A DNA stretch of 64,000 bases from Archangium lansingense (GTDB taxonomy: Bacteria > Myxococcota > Myxococcia > Myxococcales > Myxococcaceae): assembly GCF_026626635.1 (NCBI RefSeq), contig NZ_JAPNKA010000001.1:2852001-2916000 (forward strand). The letters run 5' to 3'. Of the stretch, positions 24,989 to 33,814 are shown one piece after another. Under the pieces are notes generated by a model. It was not told the origin of the DNA and did not search any database. It saw only the letters and a list, made by a program, of their open reading frames with translations. Every line of letters begins with the position of its first letter. Position 1 is the first letter of the stretch. Both the position numbers and the translations under genes were made by a program.

Positions 24989-26450
24989 TGGGTTCATAGA
25001 CGAGCTGCAGGACGCGTTGACCGGACACCTCCTGCACTCGGGTCAACGTCACGCCGTCCGGCTCCAGCCGCCAGAGGCCTTCGCCATTCGTGCCGATGTA
25101 GAGCGCGCCATCGTCCGTCGACTTGAGCGCGAGAATCCGATTCGTCGGCAGCCTGGCGAGCTTCGACCAGTTCCCCGCGGAACGAGACTTCGGCGTCATC
25201 GCCCAGACGCCGAACTCCGCGCTCCCCAGATAGTAGACACCCGAGGTGGTCTGCTCGAAGGCGCGCCAGTAGTCATCGGACGCCTGACCGTTGAGCACTT
25301 CGTTGAAGCCCTTGTACCTCCAGGGCGTGGGCCCTTCCCAGGTCTTCTCGCGGTCCCACTCCTCGAGCTTCCCGCTGGGAATGAGCACGCCGAGCATCTG
25401 CTCGTTCGCCACGAGGACGTCTCCGTTCCGCGCGAGGCCGAGCCCGTACATCGGCGGGCATTGGAGCGACTCGTTCTTCGAGCCGTCCGGATTGGTGGTG
25501 ATGAGGTACCAGCCCGGATGACGGTGGCTGTTGTACGTGAGCCCCTGGATGCGCGTCACCCCGTGGTTCGTCGTGATGTAGAGGTCGCCGCGATACGGGC
25601 CGCGCGTCACGCGAGCACAGTTCAGGATGCTGCGATCCTCTTCGTAGTGAAAGTCGTTCGTGTTGTGGATGCCGATCTGCCTGCCCGCATTCGACGAGCC
25701 AATGGAGCGCCAGATGTGCTCCTCGAGCGCGACGGTCCCGTCCGCTTGGAGGCGGACCGCATCGAGATCTCCCTTCTGGTACTCGGCGTAGCGCTCGGGC
25801 GTGTAGTTCGGCTCGCCCGGCCCGGGGATGTACGTGCGCTGCGAAATCCCTTCTTCCCGCTGCATCTCGCGAGCGCGGTATCCCACGTACGCGCGCCCGG
25901 CCTCTCCGCCGCAGATGACCGTCGAGTCGACCGCGAGCGAATCCGAACCGAACGGCTGGCGCGCCTGGCCGATGCCCGTGGTCCACTTCGGAGCCGTATC
26001 GCCCGGGCGCATCACGCCGATGCGGTTGCCATCGAGGAACCAGAAGTTCAGCCCTTCATCGAGCCCCACGCTCTGTGGGGTGCCGACGCCAAACGACCGC
26101 GTGTAATTGAGCACCGCGTCCACCGGCCACGGCCCCGCGTCTGGCGGTGTGCCTGCATCCGGCGGCGTGCCTGCATCCGGCGGTGGGCCTGCATCCGGCG
26201 GAGTCCCCGCATCCGGCGGCTCGCCAGGCTCGTGCGGAGTCCCCGCGTCCTCCTCCGGTGGATCGGTCGGGGGCGTGCCGGCATCGTCTGGGGATACGGG
26301 AGGCGTCTCTGGGGGAAATTCGTTTCCCACCGAGGGCTCGGGCTCCTGAGTCACCGGCGGGCCGTCTGTCCTGGGCCGGTCAGTGCAACCCACCGCGAGG
26401 AGTGAAACGACCATGAGTCCTGCACCCACCACGCCCGCACGAATGCCCAT
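24924..26450 (-). CDS. large lipoprotein with Pro-Asp-Ala-Gly linker and propeller-like domain
   Basis: 508 residues. The lipobox LLAVGC is followed by a long Pro/Asp/Ala/Gly/Thr linker with five tandem PPDAG units. The C-terminal ~370 residues are rich in short beta-type repeats (ARNGDVLVANEQMLGVLIPSG, DDGALYIGTNGEGLWRL), suggesting a two-component-sensor-type or YVTN-like beta-propeller. ATG 26450 is chosen for the GGAGG just upstream; the frame extends to a TTG at 26465. Function unknown; exposure on the cell surface is likely. Its 3' end is copied at 21.8 kb. Confidence 0.8.
   Translation of the reverse strand: MGIRAGVVGAGLMVVSLLAVGCTDRPRTDGPPVTQEPEPSVGNEFPPETPPVSPDDAGTPPTDPPEEDAGTPHEPGEPPDAGTPPDAGPPPDAGTPPDAGTPPDAGPWPVDAVLNYTRSFGVGTPQSVGLDEGLNFWFLDGNRIGVMRPGDTAPKWTTGIGQARQPFGSDSLAVDSTVICGGEAGRAYVGYRAREMQREEGISQRTYIPGPGEPNYTPERYAEYQKGDLDAVRLQADGTVALEEHIWRSIGSSNAGRQIGIHNTNDFHYEEDRSILNCARVTRGPYRGDLYITTNHGVTRIQGLTYNSHRHPGWYLITTNPDGSKNESLQCPPMYGLGLARNGDVLVANEQMLGVLIPSGKLEEWDREKTWEGPTPWRYKGFNEVLNGQASDDYWRAFEQTTSGVYYLGSAEFGVWAMTPKSRSAGNWSKLARLPTNRILALKSTDDGALYIGTNGEGLWRLEPDGVTLTRVQEVSGQRVLQLVYEPTVTPSMLLVLTDQGLTVLRGP
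26130..26221. repeat. 18-base tandem repeats encoding the PPDAG linker
   Basis: Five imperfect 15-18 base units built on GCATCCGGCGG encode Pro-Pro-Asp-Ala-Gly (Thr) repeats in the lipoprotein linker. They are coding microsatellite-like repeats and may vary in number. Confidence 0.85.
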
Positions 26451-26501
26451 CCGTTCCTCCGTCAACGGTGGCTTGCTCGCAAGTCTCGGGCCAGAAGGTG
26501 T

Positions 26502-27353
26502 CTACTGGGACAGACGGCCATGTCCGCAGCCGATACGCTGCTTGCCGATGGCCAGGTCATCGATCCACCAGTCGGTGGGTACCGAGAGGCCCTGGTAGAG
26601 AAAGACGCCGGTCTCGACCACCAGGAAGTCGGTGGCCTTCTCCCGCATGGGCGGCACCGTCGTGGGGGGATCTGAGAAGACGAACCGCTCGGGCCACTTG
26701 AGCTCGACTCCGTCCAGCCAGACGCGCGGCTCCGCGGCCTCCGGGTGAGAGCCATTGGCCCCGTCGAAGAGCCATTCGAGGCAGACCCACGCATTGAGCA
26801 CGAGGGGCGTGTTGGAGACCTGCACCCACTCCGGGAATCCGGGCGGTTCGGGAGGGTGCCAGATGGCCATGTACTTCTGCTGGTAGGTGGCGACCTCGTA
26901 CCAGTCGAGCGTATCGAACGCACGCGCGGTGCTTCCAGGCCGCGGGTACCGTGCGTTGAAGAGCCCCGCGTGTGACGCGGGTCGCTCGGGAGTCGTGTAG
27001 ACGTAGGCTCGGCCCCACAGCACGGGACCGAACTGGGCGGGCAGGTTGATGCGGATGGTCTTCTTGGGGCCGCCCTGTGTCCCTTCCTTGCCGCCGACCA
27101 GCTCCTTGGCGTGCAGCGCGTACCTACCGGACCAGGCACGCGAGTCGTCCACGAGAAGCTGTCCGTTGAACTCGTCGCGATGCGCCGTCCAGCCGGCTGG
27201 CAGCGCCCCTTCCTCGAAGTCCCAGCACAAGGTCTCCTGGGTCGCGCAGCCGGTGGCGGCGGTCATTCCTCCACCCGGTTTCGGCGGGTTGTGTGCACAG
27301 GCGGCCATGAGGGCCAGCAGCAGCGTCGAGCATGAGATTCGGACAGGCAACAC
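26502..27353 (-). CDS. putative lipoprotein with jelly-roll (Cip1/polysaccharide-lyase-like) domain
   Basis: About 283 residues. An export signal ends in LLALMAACAHN, with Cys as probable lipid anchor. The mature part begins TLCWDFEEGALPAGWTAHRDEF, a typical opening of concanavalin/jelly-roll glycan-binding domains, and continues with aromatic-rich strands (WYEVATYQQKYMAIW, NAWVCLEWLFDG). The resemblance to Cip1-like carbohydrate-active proteins is from memory and weak. I prefer GTG 27353 because AAAGGGG lies just upstream; ATG 27368 would add five residues without a Shine-Dalgarno. Confidence 0.7.
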   Translation of the reverse strand: MLPVRISCSTLLLALMAACAHNPPKPGGGMTAATGCATQETLCWDFEEGALPAGWTAHRDEFNGQLLVDDSRAWSGRYALHAKELVGGKEGTQGGPKKTIRINLPAQFGPVLWGRAYVYTTPERPASHAGLFNARYPRPGSTARAFDTLDWYEVATYQQKYMAIWHPPEPPGFPEWVQVSNTPLVLNAWVCLEWLFDGANGSHPEAAEPRVWLDGVELKWPERFVFSDPPTTVPPMREKATDFLVVETGVFLYQGLSVPTDWWIDDLAIGKQRIGCGHGRLSQ

Positions 27354-27506
27354 AGGAACCCCTTTCATTCGAGAGCACCATCATGCACTCGGCGCCGGCT
27401 TCGCCCGAGTTTCGTGCGTCCACCGACAGCGTGCGGTTGATAACGTCGCGGTCACGTTCCCGACCCCGTATGGGTCTGGAGTGCATGGATGGGGAGGCGC
27501 TTACCG

Positions 27507-27968
27507 ATGAAGAACCTGCTGACTCTCGCCGCGATCGCATTCGTCGGTCTCTCGTGCGTGACGGACGGTAGCGAACAACCCGCGGATCCAGGGCGGCTCC
27601 TGCCGCCGACGGGCTCATACCGCTACGGCGTCTTCGAGGGGCGCGTCCCTTGTGGCGACTGTGAGCGGATCAAAGTCGGCCTCGCGCTGCATCGGAACGA
27701 GAGCGACGGGTCGCCGAGCCGGTACTACCTGGAGCGGATCTACGTGGGAAAGGGCAACGAGCGCTATCCCAGCTCGGGCACCTGGACGACGAGCGTAGGC
27801 ACTCCTTGGGACGCCGATGCGGTCGTGATTCATCTCGACGACTCGGCGCCGCCGGAGTTCGCCACGTATCTGCTGGTGGACGAGAAGGTCCTGCTCTTCC
27901 TGGACCCTTCCCTGGAACTCCAGGTCGGCAACGCCGGGCACAGCTTCACCCTGTCGCGGACGCAGTGA
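27507..27968 (+). CDS. NlpE-like lipoprotein
   Basis: 153 residues. Signal peptide MKNLLTLAAIAFVGLSC with lipobox GLSC. The mature protein starts GSYRYGVFEGRVPCGDCERIKVGLALH, the NlpE N-terminal barrel signature with its CxxC pair, then a beta-rich body ending HSFTLSRTQ. NlpE proteins sense copper or lipoprotein-trafficking stress in the envelope; only the N-terminal domain is present here. ATG 27507 has GGGGAGG nine bases upstream. Divergent from the jelly-roll lipoprotein. Confidence 0.8.
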   Translation: MKNLLTLAAIAFVGLSCVTDGSEQPADPGRLLPPTGSYRYGVFEGRVPCGDCERIKVGLALHRNESDGSPSRYYLERIYVGKGNERYPSSGTWTTSVGTPWDADAVVIHLDDSAPPEFATYLLVDEKVLLFLDPSLELQVGNAGHSFTLSRTQ

Positions 27969-28050
27969 TTTCCAACAGGGCCAGCGAGCAGGCACCAGAC
28001 GCCGCGATTCGTGGCAATCTCCGCGCCGGGAGCGGAGGCTCCCCGCATCG

Positions 28051-29478
28051 ATGAAACCTTCCTCACCTCTCAAGCCCGCGTGGGAGCGGAGAATCGCCAT
28101 TGTGGGCGCGGTGCTCGCCGTCGCGGTGGTGGCACTCAAGCGCGGCCGTCAGCACCCGGACGAGGTCTTCCAGTTCCTGGAGCCGGCCCATGGGCTGGCC
28201 TTCGGGTATTGGATCATGGCCTGGGAGTGGGTGGAGGGTCTGCGCAACTGGGCCGTCCCTGGGGTGCTCGGGGGCATCCTCGCGCTGTGCCGAGGGATGG
28301 GGATTGAGCACGCGTGGGCCCTGGCCTCGGTGGTGTGGGCCTGCTGTGCCGCCGTGCAGGCGTGGGGCACCCTGGCGTTGTTCCGTCTGGTCGAGGAGCG
28401 GGATGGTCGCGAAGCCGCGCTCCTGGCGGCGGCTGTCCACGTCACCTGGGGCGGATGGCTCCTCTACGCCGCGAGGCCCCTGGCGGACTCACTGAGCGTG
28501 GCGCCGTTGCTCGGGGCGCTCCTCTGGGCCTGGCGCGCCCGTGCCCGAGATGACCTGCGTGCGGGGTTCTGGAGTGGCGTCCTGCTGGGCCTGGCCTTCG
28601 TGGTGCGCTACCCCTCGGCGGTGTTCGGCGTGCCCATCGCGGTGAGCCTGCTGGTGGCGCGGCGCTGGCGCTCGCTGGCGGGCGGCGCGCTGGGCGTAGG
28701 CGTGGTGCTCCTGGGGCTCGGCCTGCTCGACTGGCTCACCTGGGGCGCGCCCTGGCACACCCTCTGGAAGTACTTCGAGTTCAACATCCTCACCGGTGGC
28801 TCGGTGAAGTTCGGCACGAAGCCCTGGTGGTGGTACCTGCCCACCCTGGCGGGGATGGTGCCGCTGCTGCTCGTCTGGCACTTCGGGCGCGGGCTGGCCC
28901 GGAGAGATCTGCTCGCAGGCTCCTTCGTCTTCTACCTCGGGGTGATGTCCCTGCTTGCGCACAAGGAGATTCGTTTCCTGGCGCCGCTGCTGCCGCTCTT
29001 CGTGGTCCTCGCCGCGGGACCGGCCTGGCGCACCCTCTCGCAGCGCGTCAGCTCCCGCCGGGTGCTCGGCGGGCTCGTGGGGGTGTACGCGCTCTCCTCG
29101 CTGGCAGCGGCTACCGTGGTGATGCCGGGCGGGCTCGCCACGGAGCAGATCGATGCCCTCGTCTTCGCTGGACGGGACCCCTCGCTCACCGGGCTCATCG
29201 TCGCCGGGCAGCAGGAATGGAATGTGAGCGGCCGGTTCTACCTACGTCGCGACGTGCCGCTGCTCGTGCGTCCCAAGCCCCTGGTTCGCGAGCTGGACGG
29301 CGCGCTCACCGAGGCTCAGTTCTCCCATGTGCTCGTCAACGGGTCGGCGCTCGGAGAGCAGCAGGTGGCGGCGGCGGGGTTCTGCGTCCTGCGGCGGTGG
29401 GGCCCGGTGGTGCTCTGGAGACGCTGTCCTTCCGCGAATGGCTCGGGGGAACTGCTCACGTCACCTTCTGGGCGGTGA
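28051..29478 (+). CDS. GT22-like mannosyltransferase (PIG-B/ALG9-type membrane enzyme)
   Basis: 475 residues with about ten membrane helices. The N-terminus has HPDEVFQFLEPAHGLAFG followed by WEWVEGLRNW, the signature of GT22 glycosyltransferases that use lipid-linked mannose; the Asp-Glu after HP is the expected catalytic acid. HKEIRFL near residue 300 is a second family motif. Eukaryotic members add mannose to GPI anchors or N-glycan precursors; bacterial members are unassigned to me. ATG 28051. It is followed by a SUKH gene 51 bases away with no obvious link. Confidence 0.85.
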   Translation: MKPSSPLKPAWERRIAIVGAVLAVAVVALKRGRQHPDEVFQFLEPAHGLAFGYWIMAWEWVEGLRNWAVPGVLGGILALCRGMGIEHAWALASVVWACCAAVQAWGTLALFRLVEERDGREAALLAAAVHVTWGGWLLYAARPLADSLSVAPLLGALLWAWRARARDDLRAGFWSGVLLGLAFVVRYPSAVFGVPIAVSLLVARRWRSLAGGALGVGVVLLGLGLLDWLTWGAPWHTLWKYFEFNILTGGSVKFGTKPWWWYLPTLAGMVPLLLVWHFGRGLARRDLLAGSFVFYLGVMSLLAHKEIRFLAPLLPLFVVLAAGPAWRTLSQRVSSRRVLGGLVGVYALSSLAAATVVMPGGLATEQIDALVFAGRDPSLTGLIVAGQQEWNVSGRFYLRRDVPLLVRPKPLVRELDGALTEAQFSHVLVNGSALGEQQVAAAGFCVLRRWGPVVLWRRCPSANGSGELLTSPSGR

Positions 29479-29529
29479 GGGCCTCTGGTACCTGCCGGGG
29501 TGGGGGTGGGGTCGCTACACTTCGCGGTC

Positions 29530-30141
29530 ATGACTGCGTTCGTCAAAGACGAAGATCGCCGCTTCATCGAGAACCTCATCGCCGACTACACGGCGACGGG
29601 CTTGATGATGGGGGTGGCGAAGGAGCCCGATGCAGACCCGGAGGATGGGGGCGTTCCACAGGCGATGTGGGCCGAAGAGGTGGACCCGGAAGGCTGGGTA
29701 TCATGGAAGCCGCTCCCCTCGACGGTGACCGAGGCAGAGGTCCGTGCCCTCGAAAAGCAGTTCGGTGCCGAATTCCCGCCGCTCTTCCGAGCATTCCTCA
29801 CCACGAGCTTCGTCATGGACCTGGGGGGCGGTGGCGTGCGTCTGCCGGCACTGCCGAGCGACGCGCCCCTCGGTGAGCTTCAGTCCATGCTCGAGGCCTG
29901 GTCACCGCTGCATGAGGCGGGCTACCTGGCCTTCGCGCATGACACGAACGACGCGGGGCCTCTCTGCTTCGACACGCAGCGGCGGCGCGAGGATGGCGAC
30001 TGTCCCGTAGTGCTCATTGACCATGAGCTGGCGGGGGACATCGTCCACGGCGAGCCTCCCTTCCGCGAGAAGCTGGAGCAAATCGCCCAGCCGGCCTTCG
30101 AGTCGTTCCGGGACCTGTTGACCCGTGCGTTTCTCGACTGA
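29530..30141 (+). CDS. SMI1/KNR4 (SUKH) family protein
   Basis: 203 residues, cytoplasmic. The SUKH core is seen as PSTVTEAEVRALEKQFGAEFPPLFRAFL near residues 62-90, followed by acidic loops and aromatic positions (GYLAFAHDTNDAGPLCFDT). Many SUKH proteins are immunity proteins against secreted nuclease toxins, but no toxin gene is adjacent, so this is either an orphan immunity gene or a housekeeping member. ATG 29530. A strong terminator follows. Confidence 0.82.
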   Translation: MTAFVKDEDRRFIENLIADYTATGLMMGVAKEPDADPEDGGVPQAMWAEEVDPEGWVSWKPLPSTVTEAEVRALEKQFGAEFPPLFRAFLTTSFVMDLGGGGVRLPALPSDAPLGELQSMLEAWSPLHEAGYLAFAHDTNDAGPLCFDTQRRREDGDCPVVLIDHELAGDIVHGEPPFREKLEQIAQPAFESFRDLLTRAFLD

Positions 30142-30150
30142 GGCCAACGC

Positions 30151-30179
30151 GGGCGCTCCGGGGATGGACCGGAGCGCCC
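30151..30179. terminator. terminator stem shared by the SUKH gene and a C39-peptidase fragment
   Basis: GGGCGCTCCG pairs perfectly with CGGAGCGCCC. A close variant of this stem lies at 32478-32510 downstream of the intact C39 gene, showing that the duplicated segment included the terminator. Confidence 0.75.
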
Positions 30180-30188
30180 AGGGCCGAC

Positions 30189-30440
30189 TCACTGCACGAA
30201 CGTGAGCGCGCCAGCGGGCAGGGCGGTGCCCGAGGGCCACAGCACGTAGGCCGAGCGGCGGGAGTGGTCCCATGCCTTCAGCAACTCCTGGCGCTTGTAC
30301 GTCACGTTCACCAACTCGTCGCTGGGGCAGGCGGGGTCATTGCAGATGACGTCCCCCTCCGCACGAGCGTGTCGGTGAAGACCTTGCCGCTCTCGTCCTC
30401 CTGCCGGTCCTTGCTGTGACGCACCACGGTGCCCTTCTCG
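30189..30440 (-). pseudogene. decayed 3' copy of the C39-peptidase gene
   Basis: 30189-30360 matches 32519-32690 (last 56 codons plus stop) with about ten base differences. After a deletion equivalent to ~550 bases, 30361-30440 matches 33238-33317 in a different reading frame. No start codon or active-site Cys remains. It is clearly older than the recA duplication, judging by its divergence. Confidence 0.92.
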
Positions 30441-30709
30441 TGTGACGGTCGGTGTGCTTCCTGTGCCCTCCACACCGGGGGCAGGCGAAGACGTCCCCAC
30501 CGAGAAAATCACATCAAAAATCACATCATTCGTGAACGCTGGTCACATCCGCCACTCGGCTTCTCTTTCCTTTGGAAGCAGAAAATCAGACACCACCCGA
30601 ATTGCAGCCGACTCCCATTGGGAGGCGCCAACCTGACCACCGCCGAGGCACACCTGCCCAATCACTGCACCACCGGCACACTCATCTTGATTCGAAGGAG
30701 AAAACTCTC
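30441..30709. other. AT-richer leader of the serine hydrolase gene
   Basis: Contains a tandem AAAATCACATC (30505-30515 and 30517-30527) that may be a regulator site, and otherwise no recognised element. Composition differs from the flanks, consistent with acquisition together with the hydrolase gene. GAAGGAG at about 30694-30700 is the ribosome-binding site. Confidence 0.5.
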
Positions 30710-32410
30710 ATGACGGGTTGCGAATCTGGAGAACGAGCGATGATCGAATCCTCGAAGGTCTCCATGCGAGTGCCGCGGTGGCGACTACGCGTCGCACCGG
30801 CGTTACTGCTGGCCGTGCTGCTCGGCGCCTCCGCTCCAAGCTTCGGTGCGACGATGGACCGGCCGCTGCCCTTGCTCAGCCTGGCTAACAAGGTCCAAGG
30901 CTTCCCGAAAGCGAGCGACGGTGCAGGTCGGGTCGAAGTGCTTTGGGGCAATCCGAAGGCCAAATTGGTTCCCGTCGATGAGCCCGGGACGGGCAGCAGC
31001 TCCGGGACAGGGGGCACCACGGGGAATATCCCTGACCTCACCCCGGCCCACCCGGACGCGCGGAATACGGCCACCTGCAACTACCATGGCACCACCTCCC
31101 CGTCCGATGCGACTTACGCCAAGTTCGCCTCAAGCCTCGTTGGGCTAAAGGGAAACAAGGGCCTGACGCTCCAGAGTCAAGTCGAGTACCACCACGTCGG
31201 CGGCGCTTCGGTCGTGATCATCGAGAATGGAGCCATCACGCAGCACCACTGGTACGGCTGTCAAGATCGTCCGGCAGCCCGGCGCACCACGGCCAATACG
31301 ATCTACTCGACGGCCTCGCTGTCGAAGTTTGTCAGCTCGATCGGACTCGTGATTGCCGACCGTCAGAAGGTCATTGACCTCGACCGTACCGTGCAATCCT
31401 ATGCCAATGCCTATCCGAATAGCTTGCTGGCGGACTGGGTGGATGACAAATTCCGCGGCGGTACCGAGAGTTACCCACAACTCATTCCCGTGCGCCGCTT
31501 GCTCAACCACACCGCAGGCCTGGATACTGACTCCATAGGTGTGTGGCCACCAGGCGATGTCCCTTCGATGGTGGACGTATTCATGGGCACGGATGGACAC
31601 AACGACTACTTCGACGGGGGCATTGAGCCGCTTTACACGCCGAAGACGAGGATTGAGTACTCGGGCGGCGGTTTCATTGTGGCCGAGCATATCCTCCAGC
31701 TCGCATCGCCGCTCGCGTTCAAGGACTACCTCAAGCAGAACGTCTTCGACGCCGCGGGCTTGTCGCTGAGCACCTTCGAGACCGCACAGACGTCGATGAC
31801 GAATCTCGCCAGGCCCTATAGCTGCGAGAACTGCGGCTCCGGCATTTTGCAAACCACCGTCAAAGCAGCGAGTGGCCTGCTGGCAAACGCCCGTGAGTAT
31901 GCAGAGTTGGTGGTTGCGCTCGCCAACGGCGGAGTCACTAGCAGTGGACGCCGCGTCATGCAGCAGTCGGACGTCAACACCATCCTGACGCCGGCCGCGA
32001 ACGGAGCGTCGTCGTTCAAGCCCTGTTCCAATCCGGGCGCGACGACGACGATCGATTTGGGGACGAGCACCGTCAACGTCAAAGGGGTTGAGATCTCGAT
32101 CGACCTCGGCACGGCGAAGGAGACGTGCGTGGCGGGGCAGTACCGCAGGGTGCTGTACGATGGAAGCGATTGGTCCGGGCTCGGGGTCGAACTCTCCACC
32201 ACGATCGAAGCGGACGGCTATCCGCGTGTCGTCGATCACGGGGGCGATGAGCCAGGTTCGCGCACCTACTTCAAGATCGATCGCAGCACCGGCGACGGTA
32301 TCGTCATCATGATCAACGGCGACGTGGAATGGGTCGACGGCGACGGACTCACGTATGGCGCCGAGCCTTTGATGGACGAAATCAAGGCCGCGTACGCCGC
32401 AGCGTATTGA
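30710..32410 (+). CDS. secreted serine hydrolase of the beta-lactamase (class C/PBP) family
   Basis: 566 residues with a signal peptide (core APALLLAVLLGASAPSFGA). The catalytic SxxK motif is SLSK in YSTASLSKFVSS near residue 205, followed by the YSG motif and HTAGL typical of the family. Such enzymes include esterases, D-aminopeptidases and beta-lactamases, so the substrate cannot be named. ATG 30710 has AAGGAG nine bases upstream. Codon use is less GC-biased than in neighbours, and the gene lies between a fragment and the intact copy of the C39 peptidase gene: signs of insertion. Confidence 0.85.
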   Translation: MTGCESGERAMIESSKVSMRVPRWRLRVAPALLLAVLLGASAPSFGATMDRPLPLLSLANKVQGFPKASDGAGRVEVLWGNPKAKLVPVDEPGTGSSSGTGGTTGNIPDLTPAHPDARNTATCNYHGTTSPSDATYAKFASSLVGLKGNKGLTLQSQVEYHHVGGASVVIIENGAITQHHWYGCQDRPAARRTTANTIYSTASLSKFVSSIGLVIADRQKVIDLDRTVQSYANAYPNSLLADWVDDKFRGGTESYPQLIPVRRLLNHTAGLDTDSIGVWPPGDVPSMVDVFMGTDGHNDYFDGGIEPLYTPKTRIEYSGGGFIVAEHILQLASPLAFKDYLKQNVFDAAGLSLSTFETAQTSMTNLARPYSCENCGSGILQTTVKAASGLLANAREYAELVVALANGGVTSSGRRVMQQSDVNTILTPAANGASSFKPCSNPGATTTIDLGTSTVNVKGVEISIDLGTAKETCVAGQYRRVLYDGSDWSGLGVELSTTIEADGYPRVVDHGGDEPGSRTYFKIDRSTGDGIVIMINGDVEWVDGDGLTYGAEPLMDEIKAAYAAAY

Positions 32411-32477
32411 GCGCAGTACTTGCGGTAGGGTGGGGCCAGATCCACCCTACGATTCTAAAGAGACGGTGCCGGTGACG

Positions 32478-32510
32478 CAGGCGCTCCGGGGGTTGGACCG
32501 GGAGCGCCTG
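32478..32510. terminator. terminator of the C39-peptidase gene
   Basis: CAGGCGCTCC pairs with GGAGCGCCTG around a short loop, 9 bases after the stop codon on the minus strand. It is the parent of the stem at 30151-30179. Confidence 0.75.
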
Positions 32511-32518
32511 TTCCCGCC

Positions 32519-33775
32519 TCACTGCACGAAGGTGAGCGAACCAGCGGGCAGGGCGGTGCCCGAGGGCCACAGCACGTAGGCCGAGCGGCGGGAGTGGTCC
32601 CACGCCTTCAGCAGCTCCTGGCGCTTGTACGTCACGTTCACCAGCTCGTCGTTGGGGAAGGCGGGGTCATTGCAGATGACGTCCCCCTCCGGGGTGAAGC
32701 CCTTCACCACGATGAGGTGCCCGTCCGAGCGCTGGATGGGCGAGCCGCTCAGCTCCCCCTTCTCGTAGGCGATGCTGATGCTGACGGGAATCCCCTCGGC
32801 GATGAGGCGCTCCACCTGCGTGAACGAGTCGAAGCGCGCCACCAATCCGTGCAGCGCCCCGTCCCCGATGGCCGAGCCATAGGCCGTGTTGAAGGGCCAG
32901 TTGCCCGTGCCCTCGTACACCGTGTCATACGTGTACTCGGCAGCCACCGGCACCGGCACCACGAGCTCGTTGCGGCCCAGCTTCCCGCCCCAGTACGCGA
33001 GAATCATCGAGACCGAGGTGGGTGAGCACCACGCGCCCCCATCCGGCGGGTAGAGCATCTGCGAGCGGCCCGGCACTTCCAGCACCGTCCCCCAGGCGCG
33101 CTTGTCCGAGGGCTCCTCCGTGGCCTTGCGGTCCGAGTGCGTCATCGCCGCCGTGAGCGCACGCACGCGCGGGCTCACCCCGGGCTTGGAGGAGAAGAGC
33201 CACACCGTCATTCGCAGGGCGTCCGCCTTCTTCTTGAGCGCGAGCGTGTCGGTGAAGACCTTGCCGCTCTCGTCCTCCTGCCGGTCCTTGCTGTGACGCG
33301 CCACGGTGCCCTTGTCGAAGGCCCACACGCCGAAGTCGTAGTCCTTCGTCCAATTGCCTTCCACGCGAGCGGCGAGCGTCAGCCGCACCCACGTGCCAGG
33401 CGGCGTCAGCACGTCGAACGAGGGCACCACGTTGTCGAAGCCGCCGGAGATGGTGTGCTCCTCCGAGGCCGCGCTGCCGAAGACGTAGCTGCCCGCGGGC
33501 AGCGGCGTCTGGGCATTGGGCGGCGTGTGGCTGGGGAACGGATCGGGCGTGGAGAGAGCCGTGGCCGCGTCGAGCTCGAGCGCTCCCTCCGCGGTGAGCG
33601 CGGTGCCTTGGCGGGTGAAGCGCTCGAAGTCGCGCGTCTGCGCGCTCTTCCTCCAGATTTTCGCCACCGGTCCTTCCTCCTGGGGTGTTGGCCGGGCCTG
33701 CCACGTGCAGGCCGTCAGCGTCGAGGCCAGCAGGACCAGATACAGCGGAACTCGGGTCTTCGTCGGGGTCTTCAT
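32519..33775 (-). CDS. C39-family cysteine peptidase, lipoprotein
   Basis: 418 residues. The signal peptide has lipobox LTAC. The N-terminal ~230 residues form a beta-rich, non-catalytic region. The C-terminal domain shows VPGRSQMLYPPDGGAWCSPTS with the probable catalytic Cys near residue 251, HLIVVKGF with the His near 358, and NDPAF with the Asp: the C39/papain-like arrangement. It probably acts in the periplasm or outside the cell on peptides or peptidoglycan. ATG 33775. The 3' end and terminator are duplicated at 30.2 kb on the far side of the serine hydrolase gene. Confidence 0.85.
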   Translation of the reverse strand: MKTPTKTRVPLYLVLLASTLTACTWQARPTPQEEGPVAKIWRKSAQTRDFERFTRQGTALTAEGALELDAATALSTPDPFPSHTPPNAQTPLPAGSYVFGSAASEEHTISGGFDNVVPSFDVLTPPGTWVRLTLAARVEGNWTKDYDFGVWAFDKGTVARHSKDRQEDESGKVFTDTLALKKKADALRMTVWLFSSKPGVSPRVRALTAAMTHSDRKATEEPSDKRAWGTVLEVPGRSQMLYPPDGGAWCSPTSVSMILAYWGGKLGRNELVVPVPVAAEYTYDTVYEGTGNWPFNTAYGSAIGDGALHGLVARFDSFTQVERLIAEGIPVSISIAYEKGELSGSPIQRSDGHLIVVKGFTPEGDVICNDPAFPNDELVNVTYKRQELLKAWDHSRRSAYVLWPSGTALPAGSLTFVQ

Positions 33776-33814
33776 CAGGCTTGCTCGGGTGCTGTCGGGG
33801 AAAGGGTCCGGGGG

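Noticed and set aside
26130..26221. CRISPR or intergenic repeat
   Set aside because: The repeats are in frame in the lipoprotein gene and encode Pro-Asp-Ala-Gly.
27489..27506. Upstream start for the NlpE-like gene
   Set aside because: The ATG at 27489 adds only GRRLP before the signal peptide and overlaps the ribosome-binding site of the ATG at 27507.
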